In this document: piece by piece, positions 12,901 to 25,509 of the stretch
Layout of the letters: each line of letters begins with the position of its first letter
How positions within the stretch are numbered: the stretch's first letter is position 1
Assembly: GCA_013399855.1 (NCBI GenBank)
Contig: VXAY01007011.1
Location: 217,389 to 281,388 of the forward strand
Source of the DNA: Oxyruncus cristatus
Taxonomy: Eukaryota; Chordata; Aves; Passeriformes; Cotingidae
Length of the DNA: 64,000 bases
Direction: 5' to 3'
The notes under the pieces: generated by a model
Seen by the model: only the letters and a program-made list of their open reading frames with translations
The model's database searches: none
What the model was told of the DNA's origin: nothing
Position numbers and translations under genes: made by a program

Positions 12901-15900
12901 AAACAACTTCTTTTATTTAGCACAGGCCAACAACAGTTACTGGCCAGATCTATTTGGGCCAATGTCTAGTCTCAGTTAAAATACAAAGAGGCATTCACCA
13001 AGCAGAGAAAACATGTCTCAGATTGAGAAAACAAGGCTCTATTTGATGTCCTTATAAATTATTTTATTTTATAAATTTTCCACAAATTTTTGCCATATAG
13101 AAACACATGATTTGACCATTTCAGCACAAAATATCCGAAAGAGGGATTAGAAGGAAAAAAAACAAATTTTTGGACACCCCAGTTATATAGCATTAAATCC
13201 TCTGTGACTTCATCAGGATTTCTGGATCCTGGCAAAACACAAGTAAGACCTACTAAATATGAATAGGAGAAAGAAACGATGCTCTTATGCAGCCCAAAGT
13301 CGTAGGCAGTCCAGAACAACAGAGGCTTAAACCCTCAGGCTGTCTGGCTGCCTATCTGCCCACCTTTCTGTGAGAAACACAAATAGGACATGTGTGATTC
13401 CCGCCAAAATTGAAAAAAGCTGCAACAAATACCATTAAATTCTTACAACTTTGTGAAATTGAGAAGCTAGGGAAAGATAAAAAGGTCTTTTCAACCCTTC
13501 TGCTGATAGAGAGTAAGCAGAGCCTCTCCATTTTTTGTCTTATTTGGGAGCCAGTTTGTCCACTTGTGCCCTGCAGGCAATCCCTGTGCATCCTGCTGTA
13601 GCCCAACTAGTGGACCTGTCAAATCCTGCCCAGTCCCGAGAGGGTGGGAGGAAATATGGGATAGAAATGCAGACGATGTGGAAAGACTGGGTGGGAGAGA
13701 TTGCTTAAGACCATGGGTGGAAGGAAAGGAGACAAAGGATTTAGAATATTCTGGGAGGACCTAAAGCACTGATTGCAGTTAACAGTGGCAGAAGGGGCAC
13801 TGGAAGGACAACCAGGGTTGTTGCTAAGAGAGAGTGAGAATGACTGTTGAGAACAAATCCACAAGGACCCTCATCTTGATTAGCACCACAATCACAGAGC
13901 CACTTGTTTTAGTGTGATAAGGAAAGGAGGTGAGATAGAGAGCTACATGCACTGAAAGGATGGCTTAGGGAGAGTCCCCTCATTAAGCAGATGTTCAGAA
14001 GAGTACAACTATCTTCATTCAGCTTCAGTCAAAGGGAAATCATAAGCCTGTCCTGCTAGAACCAAGAGTATTTGGACTCAAAGTCCTCTTCCGTGCTACA
14101 GGCAGGCATTCAAACTCATAAGCAAGAATATGTGAAGGAATCCAACAAACCTTCCACGCCAAGGAAAAGGCAGTAGTTTGCCAGACGTGAAATACAAATA
14201 CAAGAAAACTCTGGAACTTCAGCTTCCTCCTAACCCATGCCATACCAGTGCTCTCTAAAGTACTGGTACCCAGTACCTGTGAGATTGCTTTTCATTAAAG
14301 ATTTGACTTTGAGTAGGAATAAAAGTCACCTTCAAAAATCTGTACTCATAGGATGATCATTTCCATTTTCTTCCAGAGGCACAACAAGTTCCCAGGAAAA
14401 TTAGAATATACAGCGCACCAAGTGGCATTTCCCCTGTGCAGCAGGCTGACACAGCCAATAAGACAATCAATAAACTACTGCCAGAACTGAATTTAGAGCT
14501 CAAGGATGCCCCATTGGCCTGACAACTCTGATTCACCTGCGGGTATACCTAATCCTGCTACTACACTGTATCTTCTGCCTTCACCCATCTGCCCTGCCTC
14601 TGCCTTCGGTATTTTTGCTGCCAGTGCATAGGTGAATCCTGTGCTCATGAAGCAGTATCTGAAGTGGAGCAGCACAGCTGCCATCTGATTTGTTTTTTCT
14701 CTAAATACTGTGCTTTAATATGCGAGAGTTCAGCTGATCCTGCTGGAGCAGCTGAGCCATCCCTGCAAGAGGAATGGGGCAGACATGCAGAAATGAAAGC
14801 AGCTATGTTGTGCTGGGGTGAATCATTTCTCACATCTATTTTAAATTGAACTGTCATAACTTATATGATACTTTACCAGACTCGATCGACGTTTATTTAC
14901 ATCATCTCCAAAATTTCTCTCCAATACAGAGGCCTGAATTCCCATTAAGAAGTATTAAAGCAACTTATTATAAGTTGCATTAACATTGCTTTCCAGTGGT
15001 TTTGTAAAATGGAAGGGAAGCACCACAGCTCAGCACAGCAGAATGTCTCCAGACAGAGTCCATCATACTTATTTACACTGCAACCTTCTAGGCATTTATC
15101 CAGAAAGAAACTCTATAGAAGAAGGCATGACTTAAAGACTCAGTAAAGATGTTTACTTCCATCTTGACTCATCAGCTGACATATTCCATATGCTCTGTTT
15201 TGCTTATTATTAATTTAACTAACAATAGAAAGCGTATTTAATGAATTATGATCCTGTGACAACAAATTAGCTAGACTAGTATGTAGAAAGGTCTCTCTTT
15301 AAACTTTAATTACTTTAGCAATGATGTGCCTGCTGCCTGTGTTTGTGTTTCAAGAAAACATGCAGCGGCTTAGAAGCATGATGCTTTGTATTTAACATAG
15401 AAAGTGTCTCGCAGTCCAGGCTTATTTATAAAGCAATTTTCTAATAATGATCTAGATTCAGTGGAGTTCAATCAGGGATGGAGTTACCCTGGCATATATA
15501 AAATGAATACATTAAACCACCTATCAAGCACCTGACTGCACAAATAAACATAAAGAAGAGGGGGTGGAAGGGAGAAGAGAGATGACTCTTGAATTAGATC
15601 TCTTTCCTGAAAACCCTCCCCTCTCCCTGCCCCTTACCCAAAGCTGGAGAAGACGTCAGGCTGCATCACTACAACACATGCTCATCCAGCCTTCCCTTGA
15701 GCATCCTGTGGGTTGTATACTTTGCTGCTTCCATAGATCTGAGTGCAAGAGGCACTGCTCATCACGCATCATGCAGCAAGTTCTCTGATGCTCTCCCAGC
15801 CTTCTCTCTGCCTCAGGGATTCCCAATGCCTCCTCCTCCTGCCTCCTCTCTCAGCCCTGTGTAGTACCCCATCCTTTAGCACATGCATGCCTTCCCCTCA

Positions 15901-16475
15901 TAGCACACTCCTTCCCTTGAGGACAAGGTGAGGAGGATGCACCACTACTCTCTCCTACTCTCCCTTTCCACATGGCAGTTTCCCCCCATTTGACATTGGC
16001 TCTTGAGACCCTTTTTCTCTCATTTTCCCGTGCCACCCATCTCTGTTTCCCAGCTCACATCCTTGTGCCCCTCATGCTTCCTCTCTCTGGCTCCATCTTC
16101 CACCTCTGTCCCAGGAGGACAAGCCCCAGGTCTGTCCCTAGGAAGACAAGGCATTTTTGTGAGAGTCCAGGATAAGCCAAAGCACCCTCCCTTTCTGGGC
16201 AAGTCCCTCTGCCACAAGCAGGAGGTGCCTGGGCACTACTGCAGAACAGCTGCTGTTTCTGGTGACATGAACTATGGTCTCTCTCCCTACCACACCCTTT
16301 TATACAGCTTTCAAACACGCATCTCTTCCTCCTACTAATGCGTGAGAAAACTTGTGCCAAATAATTTTTGCAGAAGTTCAGCAGCTCAACTTTGTCCATG
16401 GCCTAAGAAGAGCTTTGTTGTCCCAACAAACACAGGCTGGACCTTCAATGTTTGCAGTGACCTGAATCCAAGGCA
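9905..16475. other. Non-coding stretch, no certain gene
   Basis: About 6.6 kb of mainly unique sequence. It contains a possible microexon at 11692-11711 and a possible terminal exon at 14377-14522. A purine-rich segment lies near 13.62-13.85 kb and a pyrimidine-rich segment near 15.6-16.2 kb; both may be old, unclassifiable LINE-derived material. AT-rich, repeat-free DNA at 15.15-15.55 kb has a regulatory-element-like composition. No known protein was recognised. Confidence 0.55.
14377..14522 (+). other. Candidate terminal coding exon (hypothetical)
   Basis: A pyrimidine-rich tract ending TTCTTCCAG (to 14376) is followed by a phase-2 open frame of 47 codons, starting GCA at 14379 and ending at TGA 14520-14522. 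The composition is protein-like: the frame includes KIRIYSAPSGISPV and ends ELNLELKDAPLA. Upstream of the acceptor the same frame closes at TAG 14349-14351, so the segment would need splicing. I recognise no family, and no clear polyadenylation signal was found just downstream. It may be chance; the claim rests on the acceptor and the amino-acid composition alone. Confidence 0.2.
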
Positions 16476-16477
16476 TT

Positions 16478-16535
16478 AAATGTTTTATATGTTTTTATGT
16501 TTAAATGTTTTTATATGTTTAAAAGGTTTATATGG
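16478..16535. repeat. AT-rich imperfect tandem repeat
   Basis: Two to three imperfect copies of a unit like ATGTTTTTATATGTTTAA lie in succession. It sits directly beside a weak CR1-like 3' end, so it could be a degenerate CR1 terminal microsatellite or an independent simple repeat. Confidence 0.65.
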
Positions 16536-16539
16536 CTGA

Positions 16540-16610
16540 AAAGGTGGTTGGAAGGAAACTCCAGAAGTCATTGAAAACAACCTCCTCTGAAATCAGGAAT
16601 GTTGCCAACA
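16540..16610 (-). mobile_element. CR1: Possible old CR1 3' end (weak)
   Basis: The plus strand reads TTGGAAGGAAACTCCAGAAG, then TCATTGAAAACAACCTCC. This resembles the reverse complement of the CR1 3' end in which TTGGAAGGGA leads to a GTCATCTAGTCCAACCTCC-type block. Only about 70 bp are matched, with many differences, so the call is tentative. Confidence 0.35.
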
Positions 16611-17484
16611 TTAGATGAAGTAAATTCAGATTTCTACTGCTAATTCAAAGGAAGAGGTCTGAAAAATTTATGAAAGACACACAGGAGGTACAAGGCAAAT
16701 CTGTTATCTGTTGAAAGACCAGCCCGTGTTCTCTGTCTGCAGCTGGTGGCCACTGCTTACGCTTCACGTGACCTCATAACAAAGACAGAAGTTTAGTTCT
16801 TGTTCACTGTAAAATATCATAAACAGTTTTTGTTTAAAGTTCTCTGATTGCAGCCCTACACTTCAGAGTCATCAAAGCTTCCTTTTTATTAGTTCTTTAA
16901 AACAGCAAAGAGTACCAGCTGCTGATTAATTAACCACACACCAAATCAATAATTTTCTTACCACCATTTAAAAAGTCTCGCACATTTTTCAGGTCTTGTT
17001 CAAGGGTGTGATTCATCTGACTGAAATAGCTGCATAGTACTGTTTCAGAAGTTTCATCTACTCCTTTTTTCTCTCACAGAACTTCAAAAGCTTGAGAGGC
17101 ATCTATGCTCAGCAGGCAACTGCACTTGAATGACCAGAATCAGAAAGACATCTATATTGTCCCTCATGCAGCTGTATAGGAAAGACTAGTTATCTAGGTA
17201 CTTTTTGGGGGGTTTTTTGCCTGTCTTTAGTTCCATTTTCACCATCTCCATGGCAGGACCATGACTGCAGTAGCTGGGCACCTTCAGGAAATGAAACACA
17301 ACCCCCGGCACCCTCCTCCAATGTCTGACTGCTATGTAACAGCAGAAGGAAGGACGGTTAGCTTCAAGTCAAATCAGTTTAGTGTGGCAATGGAATAAAT
17401 CAGATGAGCACTGGAGGGACATAGAGGTAGGGCTCATGAGGTATAATTGGGGACACTATGCATAATGGGTGCTGGAGATCAATG

Positions 17485-18068
17485 AAATAGACTATTTCAA
17501 TTGGAAGTGACCTATAACAATTACTTAGTCCAACTGCCAGGCCACTTCAGAGCTGACCAAAAAAGAAAGCATGTTATTAAGGGCATTGTCTAAACCCCTC
17601 TTAAACATTGAGAGAGTCTTGGGGCCTCAGTCATCTCTCTAAGAAGCCTGTTCCAGTGTTTGACCACCCTCTTGGTAAAGAAAAGCTTCCTAATGTTCAG
17701 ACTAAACTTTCCCGGCACAGCTTTGAACCAGTCCCACTCATCACTGTATCCCAGAAAGGAATGCTCAGCACCTCCCTCTCCATTTTCCCTCTCAGCAACC
17801 TGAAGAGAGCAATACTAATACTCCTTTTCAAACCAGACAAGACCAAAGTCCTCAGCTGCTCCCTGTCAGACATTCCTTCCAGGCCTTTCACCAGCTTTAT
17901 TGCCCTCTTCTGGATGCATTCAAGGACCTTCCCATTCTTCTTAAATTGTGGGGTCCAGAACTGCACACAGTGCTGAAGTTGAGATTGCACCAGTACTGAA
18001 TACAGTGGGATAATCACCAGCTGATCAATGCTAAGTTTGAGGCACCTCAGGACATGTAGTCCAGGCAT
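17485..18068 (-). mobile_element. CR1: CR1 LINE fragment with RT C-terminal coding remnant
   Basis: A minus-strand CR1 copy of about 580 bp. At the left is the 3' end (plus strand TTGGAAGTGACCTATAACAA, then AGTCCAACTGCC); the block CTGTTCCAGTGTTTGACCAC follows. The minus strand at 17697-18068 is open for 123 codons and holds the C-terminal region of CR1 ORF2, with LYSVLVQSQLQHCVQFWTP and CIQKRAIKLVKGLE, a pattern typical of the end of CR1-clade reverse transcriptase. The catalytic core and endonuclease are absent through 5' truncation. Divergence from common avian copies looks considerable, so this is an older insertion. It is not a host gene. Confidence 0.9.
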
Positions 18069-18069
18069 G

Positions 18070-19650
18070 GGAATGGGAAAGTACAGTGAAGAGATGGAAT
18101 GAAAGAAGATAAATGCAGGTTAGGAAAATTTGGGAATAGAAACATTCATCTCTGTCTGTGCTGTCTCCATACTGTGAAGGAAGGAGTAGGAAGGCACTAC
18201 CTAGACACCACACTCCAAGACTAGCAGTCCACAGTTCAGGTCTCTCCCTCACCAGTGAAGCAATCAGTGTAAAATTTATCTCCCGTGTCAAAACTTGGGA
18301 TAGCGTTTAGGAAGGATCCTTCCACATGCTGTCAGTGTCACCATGATCTAGGTACATGTGAGGATCTTGACACCTAGGAAGAGGCAGCATAGTGCTTACC
18401 CTGAAGAAGTTCATCAGAACCACTAGAAAATAAAAAGAACAACTCATGCACTTAACCTATGGCCTAGGGTCCAGAATTGAACTGTGCACAGTATCTGCTT
18501 AAAAGCTCATTTCCCCAAATTAATAACATCTTTAATCCCGGTCTTAAAGCTGTGCAGAAACAACATAGCAAAACATGAGCCCAAGAATATCACAGGTAAA
18601 GGCTCCAATTTGTGGGCCACAGATCAATTTTGTGGACATAAAATCTAGCAAAAGTCCTATGCTCCAAGTGTGGCAGAGAGCATAAGCAAAATTAAAACAG
18701 AACTTACTGCTTAACACAGCAGACAGAGGAGAGGCACCTCAGTAAGGTGAATGAGCGGAGAGATTTCAGCATTTTCAGGCCATTTTAGGTGCACCATGTC
18801 TCACCTAACCACTTGCCCCACCACTTGCAGTAGGAGGTTTCTCCCAGGGAAGGCATCAGGGACACTGAGAGAGAAGTGGAAGTGCAGGCACCTACTCTGA
18901 GAATAGTAACTAACCTAATTTTGTCCTGAATGAATCTCACTCAAAATCACTAGATGAATTCCCTAAGCCCTGGCAACCTAAAAATGCTACAGTAAGATAT
19001 TGTATAAGTGTTTAATGGCCCCTAAAAGCACAAGAAAGGACTGTTTTGTTTGGTTTAGGTGGCTGGGAGTTTATATGAAGGCTGGGAGCTCAGTTTAAAT
19101 GCTAATTGACTCATAAACAAGCCTGAGTTAAATAAAAGAATCAACTAGCATCAGCTGAGCTAGATCAGTTTAAAAATTCAGGCTTCTGTTAATCAGAGGG
19201 AGTTTGTACTGGGATAGGCCAGGCATTGCTCCAAAAGCAGCATCAGATTAAACCTCCTACTCGAAAAACACTCATTAAAAAGCAAGTTCCATTGAAAAAG
19301 ATCCCACTTGTCGCTACCAGCCATTGTTAGGCAGTGAAACAGTGACAGATATTTTTGAAGACTATTATGGGGAAATAAATATTTATTTAGCTGTCTAAAG
19401 TAATTAATCCCCGCTGTTTCCTTTTTATGTAAGCACATAGAAGGCAAGACTGTCTTTGTACTTGAATTTTAGGAGACAAGTCTGTGTAGAGGCTCCCATG
19501 GTTTTTGAAGGCAGTAACAAATTCATGCCTAATACTTTTTATGCAACTCGAGAATGCAAACCATCAAGCAGCAATAATAGACTTTTCCTATCCTGATTCA
19601 GTGGCAGCAGGAAGGAGATATACTAAAGGGGAAGAACAGAGAGAAGAAAG
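18070..19650. other. Non-coding stretch, no gene recognised
   Basis: Unique sequence with short open frames of no recognisable family and no clear mobile element. Confidence 0.55.
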
Positions 19651-19689
19651 GTGAGAAAATAGAGTGACATGGAAGGCTGCAAGAAGCTG

Positions 19690-20290
19690 GCATGCTGCTG
19701 GTGTGGGATCTGATGAAGGAAATCGCTTTCATAGAGCATCAATTTGAGAATCAGGACAAAAAAAGGGGGGGAAATGAAGGAAGATTAAGCTGTAAAAGCA
19801 CAAGAAAAAGGATCAATAACCATCTTGGATGTATTTTCTGGGAAGCTGGCGTGGATAGCACAAAGATGTTTCTTAGTGAGTATGTTGGCACCCCTCCCAT
19901 TTACAAGTTATACAGCCAAAGTGCAATTAGCACATTCAGAGGAACAATAATTAAACAATTCCAAACGGGCAGTCCAAAGGCTAATTAAAGCATGCAGTAA
20001 AAATAAAGATATAGACCCCAGCTCAGTTCTTGTACAAGAGCCTCTCTGCCCTAAGAATCACTTGAATGAAGTATACCTACACTGTGGCATATGAGCTACG
20101 ATGATAACTACATGTGAGCTTGATAATATGCAGATTGTTTTTGCTTTTTAAATTTAAGCAGGTAAATGTCATTGCTACACATTTAAAATCAGAAGCAATT
20201 TTTTAAAAAGTAGCTCAAGTGCTAAGTTCCATATTTCTTTTTCCCCAGAAGTATTTTATTGCCGAGTAAAATGACAGATGCAATTAGATA
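19690..20290. promoter_or_regulatory. Candidate conserved regulatory block (AT-rich, unique)
   Basis: Repeat-free AT-rich DNA with many homeodomain-type words, for example ACAATAATTAAACAATTCC and GGCTAATTAAAGCATGC, and few simple repeats. This composition is typical of vertebrate conserved non-coding enhancers. It is only an inference from composition: no alignment was made, and short AT words occur by chance in AT-rich DNA. Confidence 0.25.
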
Positions 20291-20299
20291 ATGTTGAGC

Positions 20300-22330
20300 A
20301 GATTATAGTTTGAGAATGTTATGCTGTGTTACATATTCACGAGTGAACAATAGCAAGGGGGAAAAAAGAAAGATGGGTATCTTAGTACCTATTTTTAAAG
20401 TTGGACTAAGAAATACGTCCTTTCTAAGTAGGAAAATATTACTGGGCTCTATGAATTCATTTTTGTTATCTCTTCTCAGCTACATGAGGAAGCTCTCCTG
20501 ACTCAGTTTATCTTTACAAATCACTCTGGTATTACTAGAAAAAATTTAAAATGACCAAGAGCTGGATTTGTGGCCACACGACCACTGGGCTCAGACTCAC
20601 TGAGCTTGTTTTCTGTTGAAATGAAGTCATGCTTGCAAGCCTATGCACTTTACTTTGTTGACCTATGTCTCAACTTACCTAGCAATAGGAAAGATATATT
20701 CCTTAGACTGTGGACCTATCAACAAAAAGTATGGGATACAAAAGATTATTCCATTAAACTGAGCCCTTCTGAATATTTCTACCTTCCATAATAATGAAAC
20801 AGGGCAAGAACTCATCCTTATACATAATAATTGCATGTCTGTATAATGTCTATAATTCATCTAACTTTTATTCTTAGAAAATAGTTATCTAAATATGAGT
20901 CACTCTAGTCTATCTACCAATGGCAAGAAGGACTCAGCTTCACAGGGTGATTGGTTTTGCCCATCTTAGACAACCTATGAAGATGATATGCTTCATCTAA
21001 AAGAGAAAAGCACTCTCTAATTTCTTTCCATTGACTATAAAGGGAGCTCAGGATAACTTTCAGATCTGAGCAAACATCACTTTGAGATACCAAAGAGAGA
21101 TGTAATAAGTCTGATTCTGTGGGAAGAGCACAGAGGAAGCACATTATGCCTTTCCTTCTCATTTGTACCCACACAAGAGCCAGGTGCAGACTCCTTCTTT
21201 AAAAATTATTTTAGCCAGACGTGCAGTTTTACCCAGTTTTATCCTGAAGTCTAAAAGATCACACAAAGATAAAGGATCCTCCCCATCCTTTACAAAGGAG
21301 AGTGTGGGCTCCCCTGAAGCTCATCTTTTCCAGGCTTACACAGACATCCTGCGTGATTAGGCAGAATGAGCAGCCCGTTGCTTTCACCACCACTAAGAAA
21401 ACTATAATTTCACTTGCAAAGCATCCACTGTGACATTATGTTGTGCTAGAACTGCCCTGGCAAGTTGGAGTGAGATATTTGTGTTGATGGACACACCTGA
21501 GAGCAGACCAGAGAACCAGTTCCCTTGGAGATGGTTTTAATTTCATTCACAGTGAAAGTGCTCTGATTACAGTCAGAACACAAGGTCTGCATGCACAACT
21601 AGTCACGAGGCCGTGACACTCACCTGCCCAGTAAACAAATGGAATGGGCTTTGCTAACTAAGTATGGCAGCACTCTATCCCTTCCTTGCACAAGTCAGAG
21701 AATTGCTTTGCTCAGAGACTCAGAAACCCAGCTTTTGAGTCACTGAATAAAAACAGGAATACATTTCAATGATTTCTCTACCTTTAGGTTCACTCTTTTA
21801 TTCCCAAAATAATACGCATTTTAAGTAGCCGGTTCCCCACATTTGCTGCTGTCCCATTTCATTTTGCCTGTAAATCCATGTTCTTTCCATTAGCTGACTA
21901 GTCACTCACTCTGCCACCTGAATTAACGTGGCAGCCATTCAAATCTGTCACGTTCTATGGAGTCATTTGATGTTGCCCTTGTATTAGTAAACAGACCTTA
22001 TCAATATCCTTTAACAGGCAGAGTGTGCAAGGCATCTCATTTAAAACAAAGAACGATTAAAATAAATCTTACAGAAATTTTAAGGAATGCTGTGAATATG
22101 CCCAATCTTGAATTCATTTCAGTGTGGGAATGGAATACTTTGAATATGTCTAAAGAAAAATTACCTTCTAGTTACAGTGGATTTTATTCCTTATGTAATA
22201 GAATTTAACTTTAAAATGATGACCAAAAAGTATTTCATTGCCATCCACAGATTTTACATAAACACTTTACAAGCTCCACTCCACTCGGAATCTGAAAGGG
22301 ATGCACTTAGCCTTCAAGAAGAAAATTCAG
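20300..22330. other. Non-coding stretch, no gene recognised
   Basis: Unique sequence. Open frames are short and unrecognised. The 21.95-22.2 kb part is AT-rich and repeat-free, like the block at 19.7-20.3 kb. Confidence 0.55.
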
Positions 22331-22337
22331 TTATGTT

Positions 22338-22432
22338 TCAGCCTGTATAGCAAACCTGTGGCAAGTCCCTTTCTCCTCTTTAAATTTCAGTGTCCCCAGC
22401 TGCAAAATGCCAACAACATTACGTACTTATTG
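22338..22432 (+). mobile_element. MIR/CORE-SINE-like remnant
   Basis: The order GGCAAGTCCCTTTCTCCTCT, then TTTCAGTGTCCCCAGCTGCA, then AAATGCCAACAACATTACGT parallels the MIR core, in which GGCAAGTCACTT leads to CTCAGTTTCCTCATCTGTAAAATG and then an AATAATACCTAC-like end. MIR-type CORE-SINEs were active before amniotes diverged, so a bird copy should be this decayed. Assignment is by eye. Confidence 0.5.
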
Positions 22433-22849
22433 TTTAATTTCATCCTCTAATTAATTTGATTAAGCCCCTCAAAATAAGTAAAATTTATTCAGAATAACAC
22501 AGCCTTTATTTTGATCAGTTTTGATCTCTTTCAGCAGGTAATCCTTGATAATGTAATCACTGGGTATAGGAGGTTTCATTTAATAATGAAAGACAAAAAT
22601 TTTAAAAGAGAGAGACAGGAGGAAGCTACTGGAAGACTGGAGTGATAATAAAAGATGACTGCAACCCAAAGTTGCATTACTTAGAGATTATTATTGATAT
22701 TGCAAGAACTGCCATATGCTTTGCAAGCTGTGACAGTCACCCTTGTAGTCACATGGATGAAATGATCAACTGCTTTTTGCATTCAAAGTGATAGGAGCAA
22801 ACTTGATCCAAGTAAGAGAACCTGCTGTGTAACAAACAGCACAGGGGCA

Positions 22850-23110
22850 TTGTGTGACTTAATTACTGTTTGTGGGGGAAAGGTCCCTTGCTTTGTATGG
22901 GATCCTCAGTTGAAGGTTCATGCAGTAAATGCAATATATATTTACTAATGTATTGCAGAGGAAAAAGCTAAATGAGTTCAGGAAGTTACCATTTAATTAT
23001 TTCATGCAGTAATGCTTATGCATCACATCGCATGTTTGACACCATTAATGCCAGTGATGCACTGTCATGCCCCTAGCACACAAATTATGAGCCTGGTCTG
23101 AGCAGCAGAC
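22850..23110. promoter_or_regulatory. Candidate regulatory block rich in ATGC/GCAT words
   Basis: The 67 bp from 23004 to 23070 hold eight ATGC or GCAT words, including CTTATGCATCA (an octamer/POU-like half-palindrome) and nearby TAAT words. Flanking DNA is AT-rich and repeat-free. The clustering is visible directly; the regulatory role is inferred. Confidence 0.25.
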
Positions 23111-25505
23111 AGAACTAAAGTAAACTGCCCAGGCTTTCTCTGTGATATTTAAGATAGAGACCGGATGCTTGTGTAAATGGCTTTGTGTTCTTATAGCCTG
23201 GTACAACCTTCCTGCTGCACACTCTGCACCCTGTAGAATTTTGGGGATGAGGCGGCAAGACTGCTTCCGTATGGGATTTTTAATACCATCACAGTGGTCC
23301 TTGCTTGGCGATGGCATAACTATTTCAGGAGGTACCAGAGTGCATCAAACCTTGGCACACCTGAATGCACCCTCGACAGACCTTGAAGCATGGATCGAAG
23401 GGTATGCCTCAGAAATCTCCCACTGACCTCATTTTGGATTCAAACCTGACAGGATTTTAATCCTGCCTGCAATCACAATGGCTGTGTTCTCAGCAGAAGT
23501 AATACGCTCTCATTATTGGTGGACCTTCAGCTTCACAGACCATAACAGCATCGATCCTGTCACTGCACAGGCAAAAAGTCCATGCTGGGGAATCTCTGCA
23601 TAGACAGTAACTCGTGCTTAGTGTCAGTTCTGGGAAAACATGAGGCAAATATTGTTTGCTGTAGCATTTCTGATCCAGTTTCTCCTCCCTAAAAGGAAGA
23701 ATTATTTTGTGGTGGGCACAGGGAAAAGAGATTGAAAGTGGGGATATGCACATCCCCATGGCCTGACCCCATATGTAATGACATGTGCAGCAAACGTGGT
23801 CCTCCGAGAGCAGAGGAAGTGCTGGGCACCAGTCATTCCTTCCTCACCTGCTGGACCTTGTCGTAGCTGAAAACCATGGCAGTTCAGAGAGACTCCTCCT
23901 TTCATCTGTACCACAAAGCATGGGGGCTCAGGTAACTGGATATTTCTCCACTAAATCGGATTTCATACTTGCAATAGGAAGGGGTCAGTCCCATTCAAAA
24001 GAACACATCATATCTATTTTGGGAGCATAAAGTACATAAAGACTTTATTTAACAGTGCAATACATACAGGCTTGTCTTCTATTTACTCCTTTCTATATTT
24101 ATTTGCTCCTACATGAGGTCATTGAAGCTAGCAAGAACTTTACAAATAATTTCATACTTCTCCATTTCTTATTAATCATTAAGTAACAGCTGGAACTTCA
24201 CATAAATAGACCTACTTACCAATTGGAGTTGAAATGGGATTACATCAATATAGAAAAATAGGGAAACAGGTTTTAGCTTCCATCAATTTTGTCAGAGAAA
24301 GCAGCACCAAGAGTTTCATTTTGTTTATTCAAAATTTTCCTATATGATTCCTGTGCACCCTCAGTATTTTGCAGCACAGAAAAGCATTTTAAGGGGTTTT
24401 TTATTTTTATTAAATAAAAAAACCTTTCACTAAATTTAGTTGGGTTTTTTTCTTAAATGCTTGGTTTACTCTTGAATGTAATCTGAACTGGGGGACAAAC
24501 TGGACCTGACATAGTGCCTTTACATCACCTGCATCTTGAAAGAACCAACAGGGGAACTGATACAAAAAGCAGGCCAACTCTTTTTCTAAAAGTATAAATG
24601 TTCTTTTTTGTCAAGCTTGATCCCATGTGGAAGCTTCATTTAAATGTGACCTGCAAAACAAAAATGAAAAGTGAGCACAAATTTCTATACTGAATATCTC
24701 GAGGCTGTGGGGCGCAAGAAAACCCAGTACAGAAATAGCTGTATAGTATTTTTAGGGCACCGTTTTTTACGGGAGATTCCTGACAGAAAGCTTCTCAACC
24801 CGCTGCAGAGATCCAAGAATTCATGCTACATTGTTTCCAGATTGACTGTCTTGGTTAAAATAAGAATTTGTGGCATCATTTTCTGAATGTCCACAGTGTC
24901 ACATGCTGGGATTTTTTCAGTAATCTAAGCGCAAAAGGAAATTTCACCATGAAAAAGGAATTCAAAGTTATTTTAAAAAAATCTGTGATGAATGTCTTTT
25001 CCACTTTGTCTAACATGTGGTCTGGGAAACTCTGGGAGACCATGGACTACATGTGTGTGAGAGAAATGTAAGTAAAGCAAGACTACTGTCAGTATATTGA
25101 AATCCAGTACCCAAAGTCTGCATCTCAATTGGGGAGTGTATAGAAGCTTCTCAGCAGAAAAAGATCATAAAAGCCTTGGAACAGTTTCCTGCAGGTGTCA
25201 GCACCCAGTCAACAATGAAGAAGGAGCAGAACTTTCCATATCAGAGGGGAGCAACTTTTCCAGTTCCCGATGAAAAAAAAAAGGGCAAGCAGAATTGAGT
25301 AGCAGATGCTGTAGATAAAAGAAGAGAAATCCATAGAAATTGACAGGTATTGTCTGTTCTAAAGAAGGTGAGGGTACTTGTAAGAAGCAGAAAAAAATCC
25401 TGCTCATTTATGGCTTTGAGGTGGTGTTTTAAAACATTTGGGGCAAGACTGACAAAAGTAAGTAACGATGATTAGCTATTTAAATTTGTTTAAACAAATA
25501 ATTTA
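23110..25505. other. Non-coding stretch, no gene recognised
   Basis: Unique sequence without a recognisable gene or element. Several open frames of 60-95 codons overlap on both strands, as expected for non-coding DNA. Confidence 0.55.
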
Positions 25506-25509
25506 GGTA

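Noticed and set aside
17697..18068. 123-codon frame as a host gene
   Set aside because: It is the C-terminal part of CR1 reverse transcriptase within a truncated CR1 copy.
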